A DNA stretch of 64,000 nt, from NCBI RefSeq assembly GCF_000337835.1, contig NZ_AOLM01000021.1:1-64000 (forward strand), given 5' to 3'. Positions 28,973 to 40,297 of the stretch are shown piece by piece (the first letter of the stretch is position 1; the number at the start of each line of letters is the position of its first letter). This stretch comes from Haloferax sulfurifontis ATCC BAA-897. Lineage in GTDB: Archaea > Halobacteriota > Halobacteria > Halobacteriales > Haloferacaceae. A program made the position numbers and the translations under genes. Below the pieces are notes generated by a model. The model made no database searches. It saw nothing but the letters and a program-made list of their open reading frames with translations, and was not told the origin of the DNA.

Positions 28973-29920
28973 GTGGCCGACTACCGCGCCGTGGCGAAGC
29001 GACTCCTCGCCGAGAACATGAACGCCCGTCCCGGCGAGACGCTCCTCGTCGTGACCGACACCGACACGAACCACATCGGGCGGCCGCTGTTCGAGGCGGG
29101 GGTCGAACTCGGCTTGGAGTCCGGGCTGTTCGAGATTCCGCCGATGGAGCGAAACGGGATGGAGCCGCCGGCGTCGGTCGCCCGCGCGATGGAGTCGGCG
29201 GACATCGTGGTCTGTCCGACCAGCGCGTCGCTGACGCACACGCGGGCCCGAGAGGCCGCGACCGAGGCCGGCGCGCGCGTCGCCACGATGCCCGGCATCA
29301 CGGACCAGATGTTCAGCGAGGGCGCGATTACGGCCGACTACGAGGAGGTCGAGCGCCTGACGGCGGCGCTCACGGAGAAGCTCACCGCGGCCGACGAGGC
29401 CCGCATCGAGGCCGGCGGCGCGTCGGCGACGATGTCGCTTTCGGGCCGCGACGGCATCCCGAGCGACGGCATCATCGCCGACCCCGGCGACTCCGGCAAC
29501 CTCCCGTCCGGCGAGAGCTACATCGCGCCGGTCGAGGGGACGGCCACCGGCACGCTCGTCTTCGACGGCGGCCTCGCGGGCGTCGGCGTCCTCGACGACC
29601 CGCTGACGGTCGAACTCGACGCGGGGCGCATCGCGTCCGTCGAGGGCGCGGCCGCCGACGAGTTCCTCGACGCGACGAGCGGCGACGACTGCGCCCGGCG
29701 GGTGTGCGAACTCGGTCTCGGGACGAACCCGGCGGCGAGCATCATCGGCACCGTCCTCGAAGACGAGAAGGTGTACGGCACCTGCCACGTCGCCTTCGGC
29801 GACAACCTCGGCTTCGGCGGCACCATCGACTGCGACTCGCACCTCGACGGCGTCATCCTCGAACCGACGGTCTCGCTCGACGGCGAAGTCGTCGTCGCCG
29901 ACGGCGAGGTGCGCGTGTGA
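28973..29920 (+). CDS. M29-family aminopeptidase-like or NicX-like metalloprotein
   Basis: A 315-residue protein with M29-type signatures: NLPSGESYIAPVEGTATG (metal-binding Glu), ELGLGTNP and a C-terminal HVAFGDN...DSHLD segment supplying His and Asp ligands. The same fold includes 2,5-dihydroxypyridine dioxygenase, so it may be a peptidase or a ring-opening dioxygenase. The GTG starts two bases after the AroM stop and the end overlaps the next GTG. A clearer M29 peptidase is at 46932-48026. Confidence 0.85.
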   Translation: MADYRAVAKRLLAENMNARPGETLLVVTDTDTNHIGRPLFEAGVELGLESGLFEIPPMERNGMEPPASVARAMESADIVVCPTSASLTHTRAREAATEAGARVATMPGITDQMFSEGAITADYEEVERLTAALTEKLTAADEARIEAGGASATMSLSGRDGIPSDGIIADPGDSGNLPSGESYIAPVEGTATGTLVFDGGLAGVGVLDDPLTVELDAGRIASVEGAAADEFLDATSGDDCARRVCELGLGTNPAASIIGTVLEDEKVYGTCHVAFGDNLGFGGTIDCDSHLDGVILEPTVSLDGEVVVADGEVRV

Positions 29921-30882
29921 GCGACCGCGCGCCCTCGACCGGTGACCGCGCGGGCACGGACCACACGGAGCAAACAGCAGACCACGCGGACCGTCCCGCC
30001 CTCGCCGCGGCGGCCGCCGACGTCCCCGATCTCGCACCGTGGCTGGCGCGCCGCGCGACGGTCCGCCAGTTCGACACGGACGCCGAAATTCCCGACGACG
30101 AGGTCCGCGCGATGGTCGACGCCGGGCGGAAGGCCCCGACGAGCGGGACGACCCAGATGTACAGTTTCGTCTGGATACGCGACCCCGACCGCCGCGAGCG
30201 GATTCATGAACTGTGTAGCCGCGGCACCGTGCAGGTCGAGGAGGCGAGCCACTTCCTCCTCGTCTGCATCGACGTCCGCCGGATTCGACTGTTGTTGGAG
30301 CACCGCGACCGCGAGTTCCGGACGACGCCCGCGATGGGGCTGTTGGAGGGGGCGATAGACGCCTCGCTGGCCGCGATGGGCGTGATGCTGGCCGCCGAGA
30401 GCCGCGGCTACGGCGTCTGTCCCATCGGCAACATCCTGAACAACCTCACCGAGGTCGCCGCGACGGCCGACCTCCCCGCGGGCGTCCTGCCGGTTTTCGG
30501 CCTCTGTCTCGGCGTCCCGCGCCACGGCGAGGCGACCGAGAACGCCCCGCGGGTTCCGCTCGACACGGTGCTCCACGAGGGCGGCTACCGCGACCCCACC
30601 GCGGCGCAACTCGACGCCTGCTACGACGCGATGAACGAGATGTACGGCGACAGCGTCTACGGCGACGACCGCCGCGAGTGGCAGGAGACGCTCGAACGCT
30701 ACTGGGGCCCCAACGGCTTCATGAATCGCCGCGAGGGCGAACTGCTCGCCGCGCTCCGCCAGCAGGGCTTCTTCGCGGCCCGCGGCATCGACGAGCCGGC
30801 GGACGCGGACACGGCGGACGCGGACTCGGGCGCGCCGGACCCGGACGCCGACCGGAACGGGAACGGCGGGGGTGCCGCCTGA
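29917..30882 (+). CDS. Nitroreductase-family FMN oxidoreductase
   Basis: A 321-residue protein with the nitroreductase core: RRATVRQFDTDAEIPDDEVRAMVDAGRKAPTSGTTQ (FMN-binding Arg/Ser region), LAAESRGYGVCPIGNI, FGLCLGVP and a C-terminal helix bundle. The C-terminal extension resembles NfsA-type enzymes, and the final 35 residues are an acidic tail. It overlaps both neighbours by a few bases. It would reduce an electron-poor ring or double bond; the substrate is unknown. Confidence 0.9.
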   Translation: MSDRAPSTGDRAGTDHTEQTADHADRPALAAAAADVPDLAPWLARRATVRQFDTDAEIPDDEVRAMVDAGRKAPTSGTTQMYSFVWIRDPDRRERIHELCSRGTVQVEEASHFLLVCIDVRRIRLLLEHRDREFRTTPAMGLLEGAIDASLAAMGVMLAAESRGYGVCPIGNILNNLTEVAATADLPAGVLPVFGLCLGVPRHGEATENAPRVPLDTVLHEGGYRDPTAAQLDACYDAMNEMYGDSVYGDDRREWQETLERYWGPNGFMNRREGELLAALRQQGFFAARGIDEPADADTADADSGAPDPDADRNGNGGGAA

Positions 30883-31541
30883 TGGTCGAACTCGGCGTCC
30901 TCCGCGTGCTCACCCTCGACGACCCCGAGGAGGTCGCTCTCCACGGACGACTCGTCGAGCGACACTACCCGCACGTCTCGACGCTGTCGCGGTGCATCCC
31001 CGACCACCCCGACGGGATTCCGAACGCGGCCGCCGAGGCCGACGCACTCCCGCACATCGAGGCGCTCGGCCGCGAGCTGGCGACCGAGGTCGACGCGCTC
31101 TGCGTCAGTTGCGCGCTCGACCCCGGCGTGGAGGCGCTCGACGAGGCGCTCGACATCCCGGTCGTCGGCGCGGGCGCGAGCGTGGCGGCCGTCGCGTCCG
31201 CCCGCGGCGAGCGCGTCGGGACGCTCGGCCTCGAAAACGGGGCCGGGTCGGCCATTCGTGACCTGCTCGGCGACCGGCTCGCGGCCGAGGAAGTCGTCGA
31301 GGGCGCGGCGACGACGAACTACCTCACGACCGACAACGGGCGGGCGGCGATTCGCGCGGCGGTCGACCGCCTCGTCGACGCCGGCTGTGACGTCGTCGCG
31401 CCGAGCTGTACCGGCATCTCCTCGTCGGGCGCGATTCCCGACGTGCGGGCCGACGTTCCGATACCCATCGTCGACCCTGTCGTGGCGATGGGCGCGGTGG
31501 CGACGACCGCTGTCGCGCCGCCGCGTCCACCACGGCAGTAA
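30882..31541 (+). CDS. Asp/Glu/hydantoin racemase family protein
   Basis: A 219-residue racemase-type protein with the two catalytic-Cys regions LCVSCALDPG and VAPSCTGISSSG, and VGAGASVAAVASA between them. Both Cys are present, so it should be active as an amino-acid or hydantoin racemase. It is the last gene of the operon and overlaps the nitroreductase stop by one base. Its presence is the best clue that the operon handles hydantoin-like or D-amino-acid substrates. Confidence 0.92.
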   Translation: MVELGVLRVLTLDDPEEVALHGRLVERHYPHVSTLSRCIPDHPDGIPNAAAEADALPHIEALGRELATEVDALCVSCALDPGVEALDEALDIPVVGAGASVAAVASARGERVGTLGLENGAGSAIRDLLGDRLAAEEVVEGAATTNYLTTDNGRAAIRAAVDRLVDAGCDVVAPSCTGISSSGAIPDVRADVPIPIVDPVVAMGAVATTAVAPPRPPRQ

Positions 31542-31717
31542 GCTGCCGGACCACCCCGACGGCATTCCGCGCCGCTCGCGCCGCGCTCGGGGTCACGCGC
31601 GAGCGATTTTCTCGACAGTCGTCGGTCGATTGTACCGAGCCGAAGTAATGAGCTTCCGACTTCGAACGCTTCCGTCTCCGTGTTTCGAACCGCCCAAAGA
31701 GTCGGCCGGCCCCCGTC

Positions 31718-32518
31718 TCAGTCGTCGAGGCCGTCGTTTTCGAGCCGCCACGTGAATATCGCCCGGAGCACCGCGACGAGGCTGTTCGTCTCGCCGGCCC
31801 TCCAGATCGCCGTCTCCGACCGAGGGCTCGACGGAGCCGCGTCTCTGCCGTTGACGAGCACGCTCACGAGCGTTTGCGTTCCGTCGACCATCATGAGGCG
31901 GCCCGCGGGCGTGTCCGACCACATCCACAGCGTGTCGAACAGCTCCGCCTCGGGAATCTCTTCGTGAAGCGTGTCCTGAACGTCCGGTGAGACACCCGCG
32001 AGCCGAATCGAGACCCCGCGGTGTGCCGCCTCGCTCAGCGCCTCGGTGACGTCCTCGGTAAGCAGGTCCTCGACGGTCATGTAGACGATTTCGTCTTCCG
32101 CCCTTTCGATGAATTCGAGGACGCGGTCCGTGACCGCAGACTGGCCGTTGACCGTCCAGACACCGCGCTGTTCTTGCTTGCGTTGCGCCGTCCCGAGTTC
32201 TTGGAGCGCCGTCGTCAGAAGGGAGGTCCGCTGTCTCATCTCGTGTTCGAATCTCTGGCACGTCGTCTCCGCGGACACCACCCAGAACTGCTTCGGTGAG
32301 GACTGCTGGACGTCGACGAGTCCCCGCTCGCGTAACTCGTCGACCGCGTCGTACACCCGAGTTCGCGGGACCTCGGAGACCTCGCTAATCTCCGTTGCCG
32401 TGCCGATACCGAGGCTGGTGAGTGCGACGAAGGTCCGTGCGGCGTACGCGCTGAGGCCGAGTTGTTTCAGTTGTTCGATTGCGACAGAACGGAAGTCGTC
32501 GCCCGAGTCAGTACTCAT
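31718..32518 (-). CDS. TrmB-family sugar-sensing-type regulator
   Basis: A 266-residue TrmB-like regulator: N-terminal winged helix LKQLGLSAYAARTFVALTSLGIGTATEISEVSEVPRTRVYDAVDEL, a coiled linker (MRQRTSLLTTALQEL) and a C-terminal effector domain. It is about half identical by eye in the DNA-binding part to the divergent gene at 32905-33699. ATG 32518 fits the family start. It ends just after the transporter operon and could control it. Confidence 0.9.
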   Translation of the reverse strand: MSTDSGDDFRSVAIEQLKQLGLSAYAARTFVALTSLGIGTATEISEVSEVPRTRVYDAVDELRERGLVDVQQSSPKQFWVVSAETTCQRFEHEMRQRTSLLTTALQELGTAQRKQEQRGVWTVNGQSAVTDRVLEFIERAEDEIVYMTVEDLLTEDVTEALSEAAHRGVSIRLAGVSPDVQDTLHEEIPEAELFDTLWMWSDTPAGRLMMVDGTQTLVSVLVNGRDAAPSSPRSETAIWRAGETNSLVAVLRAIFTWRLENDGLDD

Positions 32519-32904
32519 AGTGGGTGCCTCGCTGTCTGCGAAACTCAGCCACGACAAGTGGCTGAGGCGGCACGTGTCGGTTGTGGTTGGGACACAGTAC
32601 TTCGCTGTGTGCCGCACTCTCCATTCGTCTTGGCGCCGTATAGTTGTTTGTGATTAACTGAGTGAATCTATTAAGTGCCTATCGTCTGCGCGTAACGTGC
32701 GAAAATCCGGGGGAGACTACTTTGTAACTAAGAAAATAACAACGGCACGTTCGGAGCCGGGGTGAAAGCACGTTTTTAACGCCGAATTAACCCGGTTGGC
32801 TAATACTGTCGAAACGCATTCACTCGAAAAGTAACAATTGTTATCCGTTCGCCGATACAAGCGTTCGTGAGGAGACGGGACGCCTCGGAGTTCGGTTGAG
32901 ACAT
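32519..32904. other. Divergent promoter region between two TrmB genes
   Basis: The spacer holds a perfect hairpin CTCAGCCAC-GACAA-GTGGCTGAG (32544-32566), a second inverted repeat ACACAG...CTGTGT (32592-32610), and AT-rich TATA-like stretches near 32660-32830. I see no gene in it. Confidence 0.5.
32544..32566. repeat. Perfect 9-base hairpin upstream of a TrmB gene
   Basis: CTCAGCCAC (32544-32552) pairs perfectly with GTGGCTGAG (32558-32566) across a GACAA loop, 26-48 bases before ATG 32518. It could be an operator, an RNA hairpin or an end of an IS200/IS605-type element, whose ends form such hairpins. Confidence 0.6.
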
Positions 32905-33699
32905 ATGAGCACGGGAGATTCACAAGAAGACGCTATCGACGTACTTCAGCAACTCGGACTCAAAGAGTACGAGGCAAAGTGTTTCGTCGGTCTCACTCGC
33001 GTCTCGACGGGCACGGCGAAGCAACTCAGCGAGATTACCGACGTACCGCGGACTCGCGTGTACGACGCGGTTCGCGTGCTGGAGGCGCAGGGGCTCGTCG
33101 AAGTCCAGCACTCGAGTCCGCAGCGGTTCCGGGCCGTCCCGCTCGTGGAGGCGACCGAGACGCTCCGTGCGCAGTATCAAAACCGAATCGACCGGCTCAC
33201 GAACGCGCTGGAGCGGACCGACAGAATCGACTCGGACGAACAGGGCTCGGTTCAGGAAGTCTGGGCGATGTCCGGGACCGAGGGCATCGCGAACCGGACG
33301 CACAAGCTCATCGACGACGCGGACGACGAAATCGTGCTCGTCCTCGGCGACGACTCGCTTCTGACCGACCGGTTCGTCGATGACCTGAACGCCCGAGCCG
33401 AGGATGTGGACGTGCTCATCGGGGCGGCGACCGAATCCCTGCGACAGCAGGTGCGGGCGGCCGTCCCGAGCGCGACGACGTTCGTCTCCGGTCTCGAATG
33501 GCTCCGCGGCGAGAACACCGCCGAGAACCTCGCTATCGGCCGGCTCTTACTCGTCGACCGCTCGTCGATTCTCGTCAGCACCATCGTTCCCGCCACCGGC
33601 GAAGAACACGCGATTTTCGGCAGTGGATTCCAGAACGGACTCATCGTCATCTCGCGTCGGTTGCTGTCCCAAGGATTGCTCGGCCGCGACTCGGAGTAA
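32905..33699 (+). CDS. TrmB-family regulator, divergent paralogue
   Basis: A 264-residue TrmB-like regulator with winged helix LQQLGLKEYEAKCFVGLTRVSTGTAKQLSEITDVPRTRVYDAVRVL and an effector domain containing IVLVLGDDSLLTDRF. The motif PRTRVYDAV and the following VEVQHSSPQRF closely match VDVQQSSPKQF in the paralogue. ATG 32905 is preferred over the nearby ATG 32896 because MSTGDSQ matches the paralogue's MSTDSGD. It probably arose by inverted duplication. Confidence 0.9.
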   Translation: MSTGDSQEDAIDVLQQLGLKEYEAKCFVGLTRVSTGTAKQLSEITDVPRTRVYDAVRVLEAQGLVEVQHSSPQRFRAVPLVEATETLRAQYQNRIDRLTNALERTDRIDSDEQGSVQEVWAMSGTEGIANRTHKLIDDADDEIVLVLGDDSLLTDRFVDDLNARAEDVDVLIGAATESLRQQVRAAVPSATTFVSGLEWLRGENTAENLAIGRLLLVDRSSILVSTIVPATGEEHAIFGSGFQNGLIVISRRLLSQGLLGRDSE

Positions 33700-33749
33700 T
33701 CCGCTAGCGGCGCTGCCGTTCGTTCGCACGTCGGTTCGCTCGACGACGC

Positions 33750-34076
33750 CTACAGTACGTCGCCCGGCAGTTTCTTTCGGTGGTCGTCGATGACGCGCAA
33801 CAGCGGTTCGATCTCGTCGAAGCGCGGACCTCTGCGGATATCGTACCAGTTCCCGCTCGGCTCGATGAGGCCCATCTGTTCGAGCTTCGGGAGGTGCACG
33901 TGGTACATCTCCAGTTTCAGTTCCCGCACGTCGGTTCCCGGAGGTGTGTGGTCAGCGTCGAACGCGGTGCTGTCGGGCCCCGCTCTGAGAAGCGTGAGAA
34001 GCAGTAGACGCCGTTCGACGTGTTGAATAGCCGCAAGTTGCGTGTCAAACGAGAGTGCCGTTGCTCTATCGTCCAT
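33750..34076 (-). CDS. Small winged-helix protein (DUF7344-like)
   Basis: A 108-residue haloarchaeal winged-helix domain with HVERRLLLLTLLRAG...LKLEMYHVHLPKLEQMGLI and a short wing, as in the DUF7344-type regulators. ATTAAAGAATA at about 34100-34112, 25-35 bases before ATG 34076, is a good leaderless TATA box. It is divergent from katG and might regulate it, which is inference. Confidence 0.85.
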   Translation of the reverse strand: MDDRATALSFDTQLAAIQHVERRLLLLTLLRAGPDSTAFDADHTPPGTDVRELKLEMYHVHLPKLEQMGLIEPSGNWYDIRRGPRFDEIEPLLRVIDDHRKKLPGDVL

Positions 34077-36600
<2,524 letters not shown>

Positions 36601-36690
36601 CCGCGCCGTCCGCCGCGTTCGGTCGCGGCTGAGCGCGCGACGTCGGTTCCCGCCGGGGCGTCTGCGGTCGCGGTCGCCGCCGCGGGCTGA

Positions 36691-36696
36691 TTTTTT
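36691..36696 (+). terminator. T-run terminator after katG
   Basis: TTTTTT about 90 bases after the katG stop is a typical archaeal oligo-T terminator for the rightward transcript; it precedes the convergent chemotaxis-type gene. Confidence 0.5.
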
Positions 36697-36727
36697 GACG
36701 TTCTCGCGCCGATTCGATTCCCCCGAC

Positions 36728-38539
36728 TCAGTCGTCGGCGGGAACGTCGCAGTCGAACGTGTCGAGTCGCTCTTGGAGGCCGCCGGTCTGGCCCCTGAGT
36801 TCGTCGAGTTGCGCTCGAATCTCCGAGATCGTCGCCGCTCGGGACTCGGCTTGGCTCGCCAGCGCGTCGCTCTGTTCCGCGATGTCCCGCGAGTGGTCGG
36901 CGATGCCGATAATCGCGTCGACGACCTCCTCGGTCGTCCGCGCGCCGTCGTCGGTCGCCGTGGCGACCTCGTCGACCGACATATCGACGCTCTCGACGAT
37001 GTCCGAGACCGCCGCGAACGCCTCGGCGGCGTCGGTCGTCGTCGCCCGCCCCGTTTCGAGTTGCGCCTTCGTCTGTTTCATCTCCGCCTGCACGCGCGCC
37101 ACGTCGTCGACCGTCTCGGATATCGTCCGCTCGATGGCCGACGAGTGGTTCTGCGTCTCGTCGGCGAGGGACTTCACCTCGTTCGCGACGACGGCGAACC
37201 CCTCACTGCCGTCCGAGGCGCGGGCGGCCTCGATGTTCGCGTTGAGCGCGAGCGTGTTCGTCTGCTCGGCGATGGACTCGATGAGGTCGGTGCTCTTCGA
37301 GACGTCGTCCATCCGCTCGTCGAGCGACTCGACGAGCGACGCGAGTTCGCCGACGCTCTGTTCGACGTTCTCTATGGCCTCGATGGCCGCCGCCGCGGTT
37401 CCGGTCCCCTCGTCGGCGGCCGCCGCGGCGTCGCTGGCCTCGCCCGAGACCTGGTCGGCGTTCGCGGCGATTTCCTCGATTGTCGCCGAGAGACTGCTCA
37501 GCTCGTCGGTCGTGGATTCGAGGTCGCTGGCCTGCTCGCGCACGTCCGCGGCGAACGACCCCACGTCGGTCGCGAGCTGTCGTTGCGTCCGTTCGAGCGT
37601 CTCGGCGTCGTCGTGGACCGACCGCGTCGTCCGCTCGACGGTCGCCGCGAACGACCGGAGGTCGACGATGGTCGACGAGAGATCGCGCTTCATCGCCACG
37701 AAGGCGTCGCTGATGGCCTCGATGGCCTCGATGTCCGAGCCCTCGGGCGGGTTCGCGGTGAAGTCCCCCTCCGAGACGGCGTCCATGGCCGCGGCGAGCT
37801 CGTCGGCCCGCACCACCAACTGCTCGTTCAGGCGCTCGACTTCGGCCTTCGCCTCCTCGCTGTCTTCGAGGCTCTGCATCTTCTGTCTGGTCTCTTCCCG
37901 AGAGCGCTCGATGGAGAACCAGTTCGTGACTAACGCCGCCGCGAGCGCGAGGAGGAACACCGCGTGGACGAGCCCCCATCCCATCGGGTTGGCGATGGCG
38001 TCCGGGTGGTTGTATACCGCTTCCGGATGCGCCATGCCGAAGACGCCGTGCTGGATGGCGACGTACAGGATACCGACGACGAACGGGACCCAGTCCTCGT
38101 ACACCGCGAGGACGGCCACGATGACGAAAAAGTGGAAGTGCGCCTCGATGTAGCCGCCCGAAAAGTAGACGAGCAGGGCCGAACACGTCAGCAACCCGGT
38201 GGACGCGAACCCGCTTCGTAACCGCCGCGGGAGCCACGGGAGCCACGCGAAAAGCGCCAGCACCGCGACCGCTCCGACACCGACCAAGACGTGCTCGACG
38301 GGCGCGGCGGTGAAGCTCGCACCCGTGACGTACGGTTCCGATCCGGTGAAGTTCCCGAGAGCGTACAAAAGCGGTGCGTGCGCCACGAGGAAGACGAGGA
38401 TGTTTCGGTGCCGCGCCCGCCACGACTCGCTCGGAATCGAGTCCCCCTGCGGGACGTATCTCACTGCGTCTCGAAGCCCCTGTCGCCACCGCCCCACACC
38501 GCCGCGACGACGCTGTCTGTCCGCTGTCGGCGTTCCCAT
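36728..38539 (-). CDS. Methyl-accepting chemotaxis-type transducer with a multi-TM sensor
   Basis: A 603-residue Htr-like transducer. Residues 30-200 hold about six TM helices with the His-rich motif IEAHFHFFVIVAVLAVYEDW, then QHGVFG, a pattern seen in some bacterial GGDEF and MCP sensors. A cytoplasmic MCP signalling domain follows, with the hairpin tip EQTNTLALNANIEAARA and FAVVANEVKSLADE. It ends acidic (CDVPADD). No che genes are nearby, so it feeds a signalling array made elsewhere. Ligand unknown. Confidence 0.92.
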   Translation of the reverse strand: MGTPTADRQRRRGGVGRWRQGLRDAVRYVPQGDSIPSESWRARHRNILVFLVAHAPLLYALGNFTGSEPYVTGASFTAAPVEHVLVGVGAVAVLALFAWLPWLPRRLRSGFASTGLLTCSALLVYFSGGYIEAHFHFFVIVAVLAVYEDWVPFVVGILYVAIQHGVFGMAHPEAVYNHPDAIANPMGWGLVHAVFLLALAAALVTNWFSIERSREETRQKMQSLEDSEEAKAEVERLNEQLVVRADELAAAMDAVSEGDFTANPPEGSDIEAIEAISDAFVAMKRDLSSTIVDLRSFAATVERTTRSVHDDAETLERTQRQLATDVGSFAADVREQASDLESTTDELSSLSATIEEIAANADQVSGEASDAAAAADEGTGTAAAAIEAIENVEQSVGELASLVESLDERMDDVSKSTDLIESIAEQTNTLALNANIEAARASDGSEGFAVVANEVKSLADETQNHSSAIERTISETVDDVARVQAEMKQTKAQLETGRATTTDAAEAFAAVSDIVESVDMSVDEVATATDDGARTTEEVVDAIIGIADHSRDIAEQSDALASQAESRAATISEIRAQLDELRGQTGGLQERLDTFDCDVPADD

Positions 38540-38810
38540 ACCCCTCCCCTTCGACTTCGCGGTGAAATGAATTGGCGCTCGTTTATCAACGTTGATTCTC
38601 TCACTGGCGATTTTCGTTCCCAGAACCCCAATATTGTGGGGTTTTCGGCGTTTCCCTTTCCGTTTACCTAATTGATGCTTGACGGGTTTCCGTGCGGTCG
38701 GTGGGACTCGTCAGGGGCGTGTGTGGCGCGGGCGAACCTCGGTCACGCGACGGTGGTACCCGCACTGCTCGGACCATCGTATTTTTTCAGTTGGCTGTCC
38801 TCTCACTGAT

Positions 38811-39539
38811 ATGGACGGCGGTGACGTCTCGGTCGCCTGTGTTGGACTCTCCCGTGAGTTCGGACCCACTGTCGCGCTCGACGGTGTCGATATCCGCCTC
38901 GACGAACCCGAGATTCTCGGCCTCGCGGGACCGAACGGTTCCGGTAAGACAACGCTCATCCGCTGTCTGCTCGGACTGCTCGCCCCCTCCGCGGGGACGA
39001 GTGCCATCAACGGCGTCCCTTCACTCGAACTCGGGCCTGCGACGCGCGGGCGAATCGGGTTCATGCCACAGTGAGAAGCCGTGTACTCCGACCTCACGGT
39101 CCGCGAAAACGTTGCCTTCTTCGCGCGCTTGTACGGCCTCTCGAACCGACGTGAAGCGGTCGAACGGGCGCTCTCGTTCGTCGAACTCGGTGACCGGGCC
39201 GACGACCGTGTGCGGACGCTCTCGGGCGGCCTGGTTCGCCGGGTGAGTCTCGCGTGTACGCTCGTCCACGACCCCGACGTCATCGTCCTCGACGAACCCA
39301 CCGTCGGGGTCGACCCGGTGCTTCGGGCGTCGATGTGGCGCGGATTCCGCGAGCGGCGTGACGACGGTGCCATCGTCATCGTGTCGACGCACTACCTCGG
39401 CGAAGCGACGAACTGCGACCGCGTGTTGTTCTTGCGAGACGGGCGCGCCCTCGCGGTCGACACGCCCGACGCGTTCCTCGCGTCGACGGGGGCCGCCGAC
39501 CTCGAAAGCGCCTTCCTCGAACTGTTGGGGGAGCGATGA
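38811..39539 (+). pseudogene. ABC exporter ATP-binding protein interrupted by an in-frame TGA
   Basis: A DrrA/CcmA-type ATPase. The first part has Walker A GPNGSGKTT and runs to GFMPQ, the Q-loop. A TGA at 39072-39074 then stops it. The same frame continues directly as EAVYSDLTVRENVAFF, signature LSGGLVRRVSL, Walker B VIVLDEPTVGVDP and switch His STHYL. Both parts together make one 242-residue domain. The gene is followed by a permease that overlaps its end, so it was a working two-gene exporter. The stop may be a real mutation or a sequence error. Confidence 0.8.
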
Positions 39540-40252
39540 ACGGGGCACAGGCGGTCTCGCTCCGAATCCTGATGACGCTTCGGGGAGACAAACGGACACT
39601 CGGATTGATTCTCGTCGTTCCCGTGGTCCTCATCTACTTGTTGAGCGAGGTGTTCGAGCGCCCAACCGAAGTCGCGCCGGTACTGCTCGCGGTGTTCGTG
39701 TTCATGCTGACCTACATTCTCACCGCAATCGGGTTCCTGCGAGAGCGTCAGGCGGGGACGTTCGAACGCGTCCTCGTCTCACCCATCTCACGGCTGGAAC
39801 TGGTCTTGGGATACGTCCTCGGGTACGGGTTGCTGGCGACTGCGCTGTCGCTCGTGGTGCTCGGCGCGTCGGTTCACTTCTTCGAACTCGAGTTCGAACA
39901 CGGGGTTGCGCTCTTCTTTCTCGTCGAATGGCTCGGCGCGCTGTCGGCGCTGGCCATCGGTATTCTCCTGTCGCTGTTCGCCCAAAACGAGTTCCAAGTG
40001 ATGCAGTTCATCCCCGTCGTCATCTCCCCGCAGATTATCCTCGGTGGCACGTTCATGCCCGTCGAAGACCTGCCGTTCGCACTCGAAGTTCTCGCACGGG
40101 TCATGCCGCTTACCTACCTGATTCAGGGAATGAACTACGTCGTTCTCGACGTGGGGAGCGCGAGAGACCTCTGGGTCGCGGTCGTGGCGCTCCTGTTTTT
40201 CACCGAACTGTCCGCGATCGCCGCCAACGAGACGCTCCGGCGAGTCCGGTGA
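39536..40252 (+). CDS. ABC-2 family exporter permease
   Basis: A 238-residue membrane protein with six hydrophobic segments typical of ABC-2 permeases: LGLILVVPVVLIYLL, VFVFMLTYILTAIGFLRERQAGTFERVLVSP, QFIPVVISPQIILGG and VMPLTYLIQGMNYVV. It starts four bases before the ATPase stop (ATGA). It should export a small molecule, but depends on an ATPase that is interrupted in this sequence. Confidence 0.92.
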   Translation: MNGAQAVSLRILMTLRGDKRTLGLILVVPVVLIYLLSEVFERPTEVAPVLLAVFVFMLTYILTAIGFLRERQAGTFERVLVSPISRLELVLGYVLGYGLLATALSLVVLGASVHFFELEFEHGVALFFLVEWLGALSALAIGILLSLFAQNEFQVMQFIPVVISPQIILGGTFMPVEDLPFALEVLARVMPLTYLIQGMNYVVLDVGSARDLWVAVVALLFFTELSAIAANETLRRVR

Positions 40253-40297
40253 GAGTCCGGAGAAATCGCTATATTCCAGTCAAACGTATATCATTAA

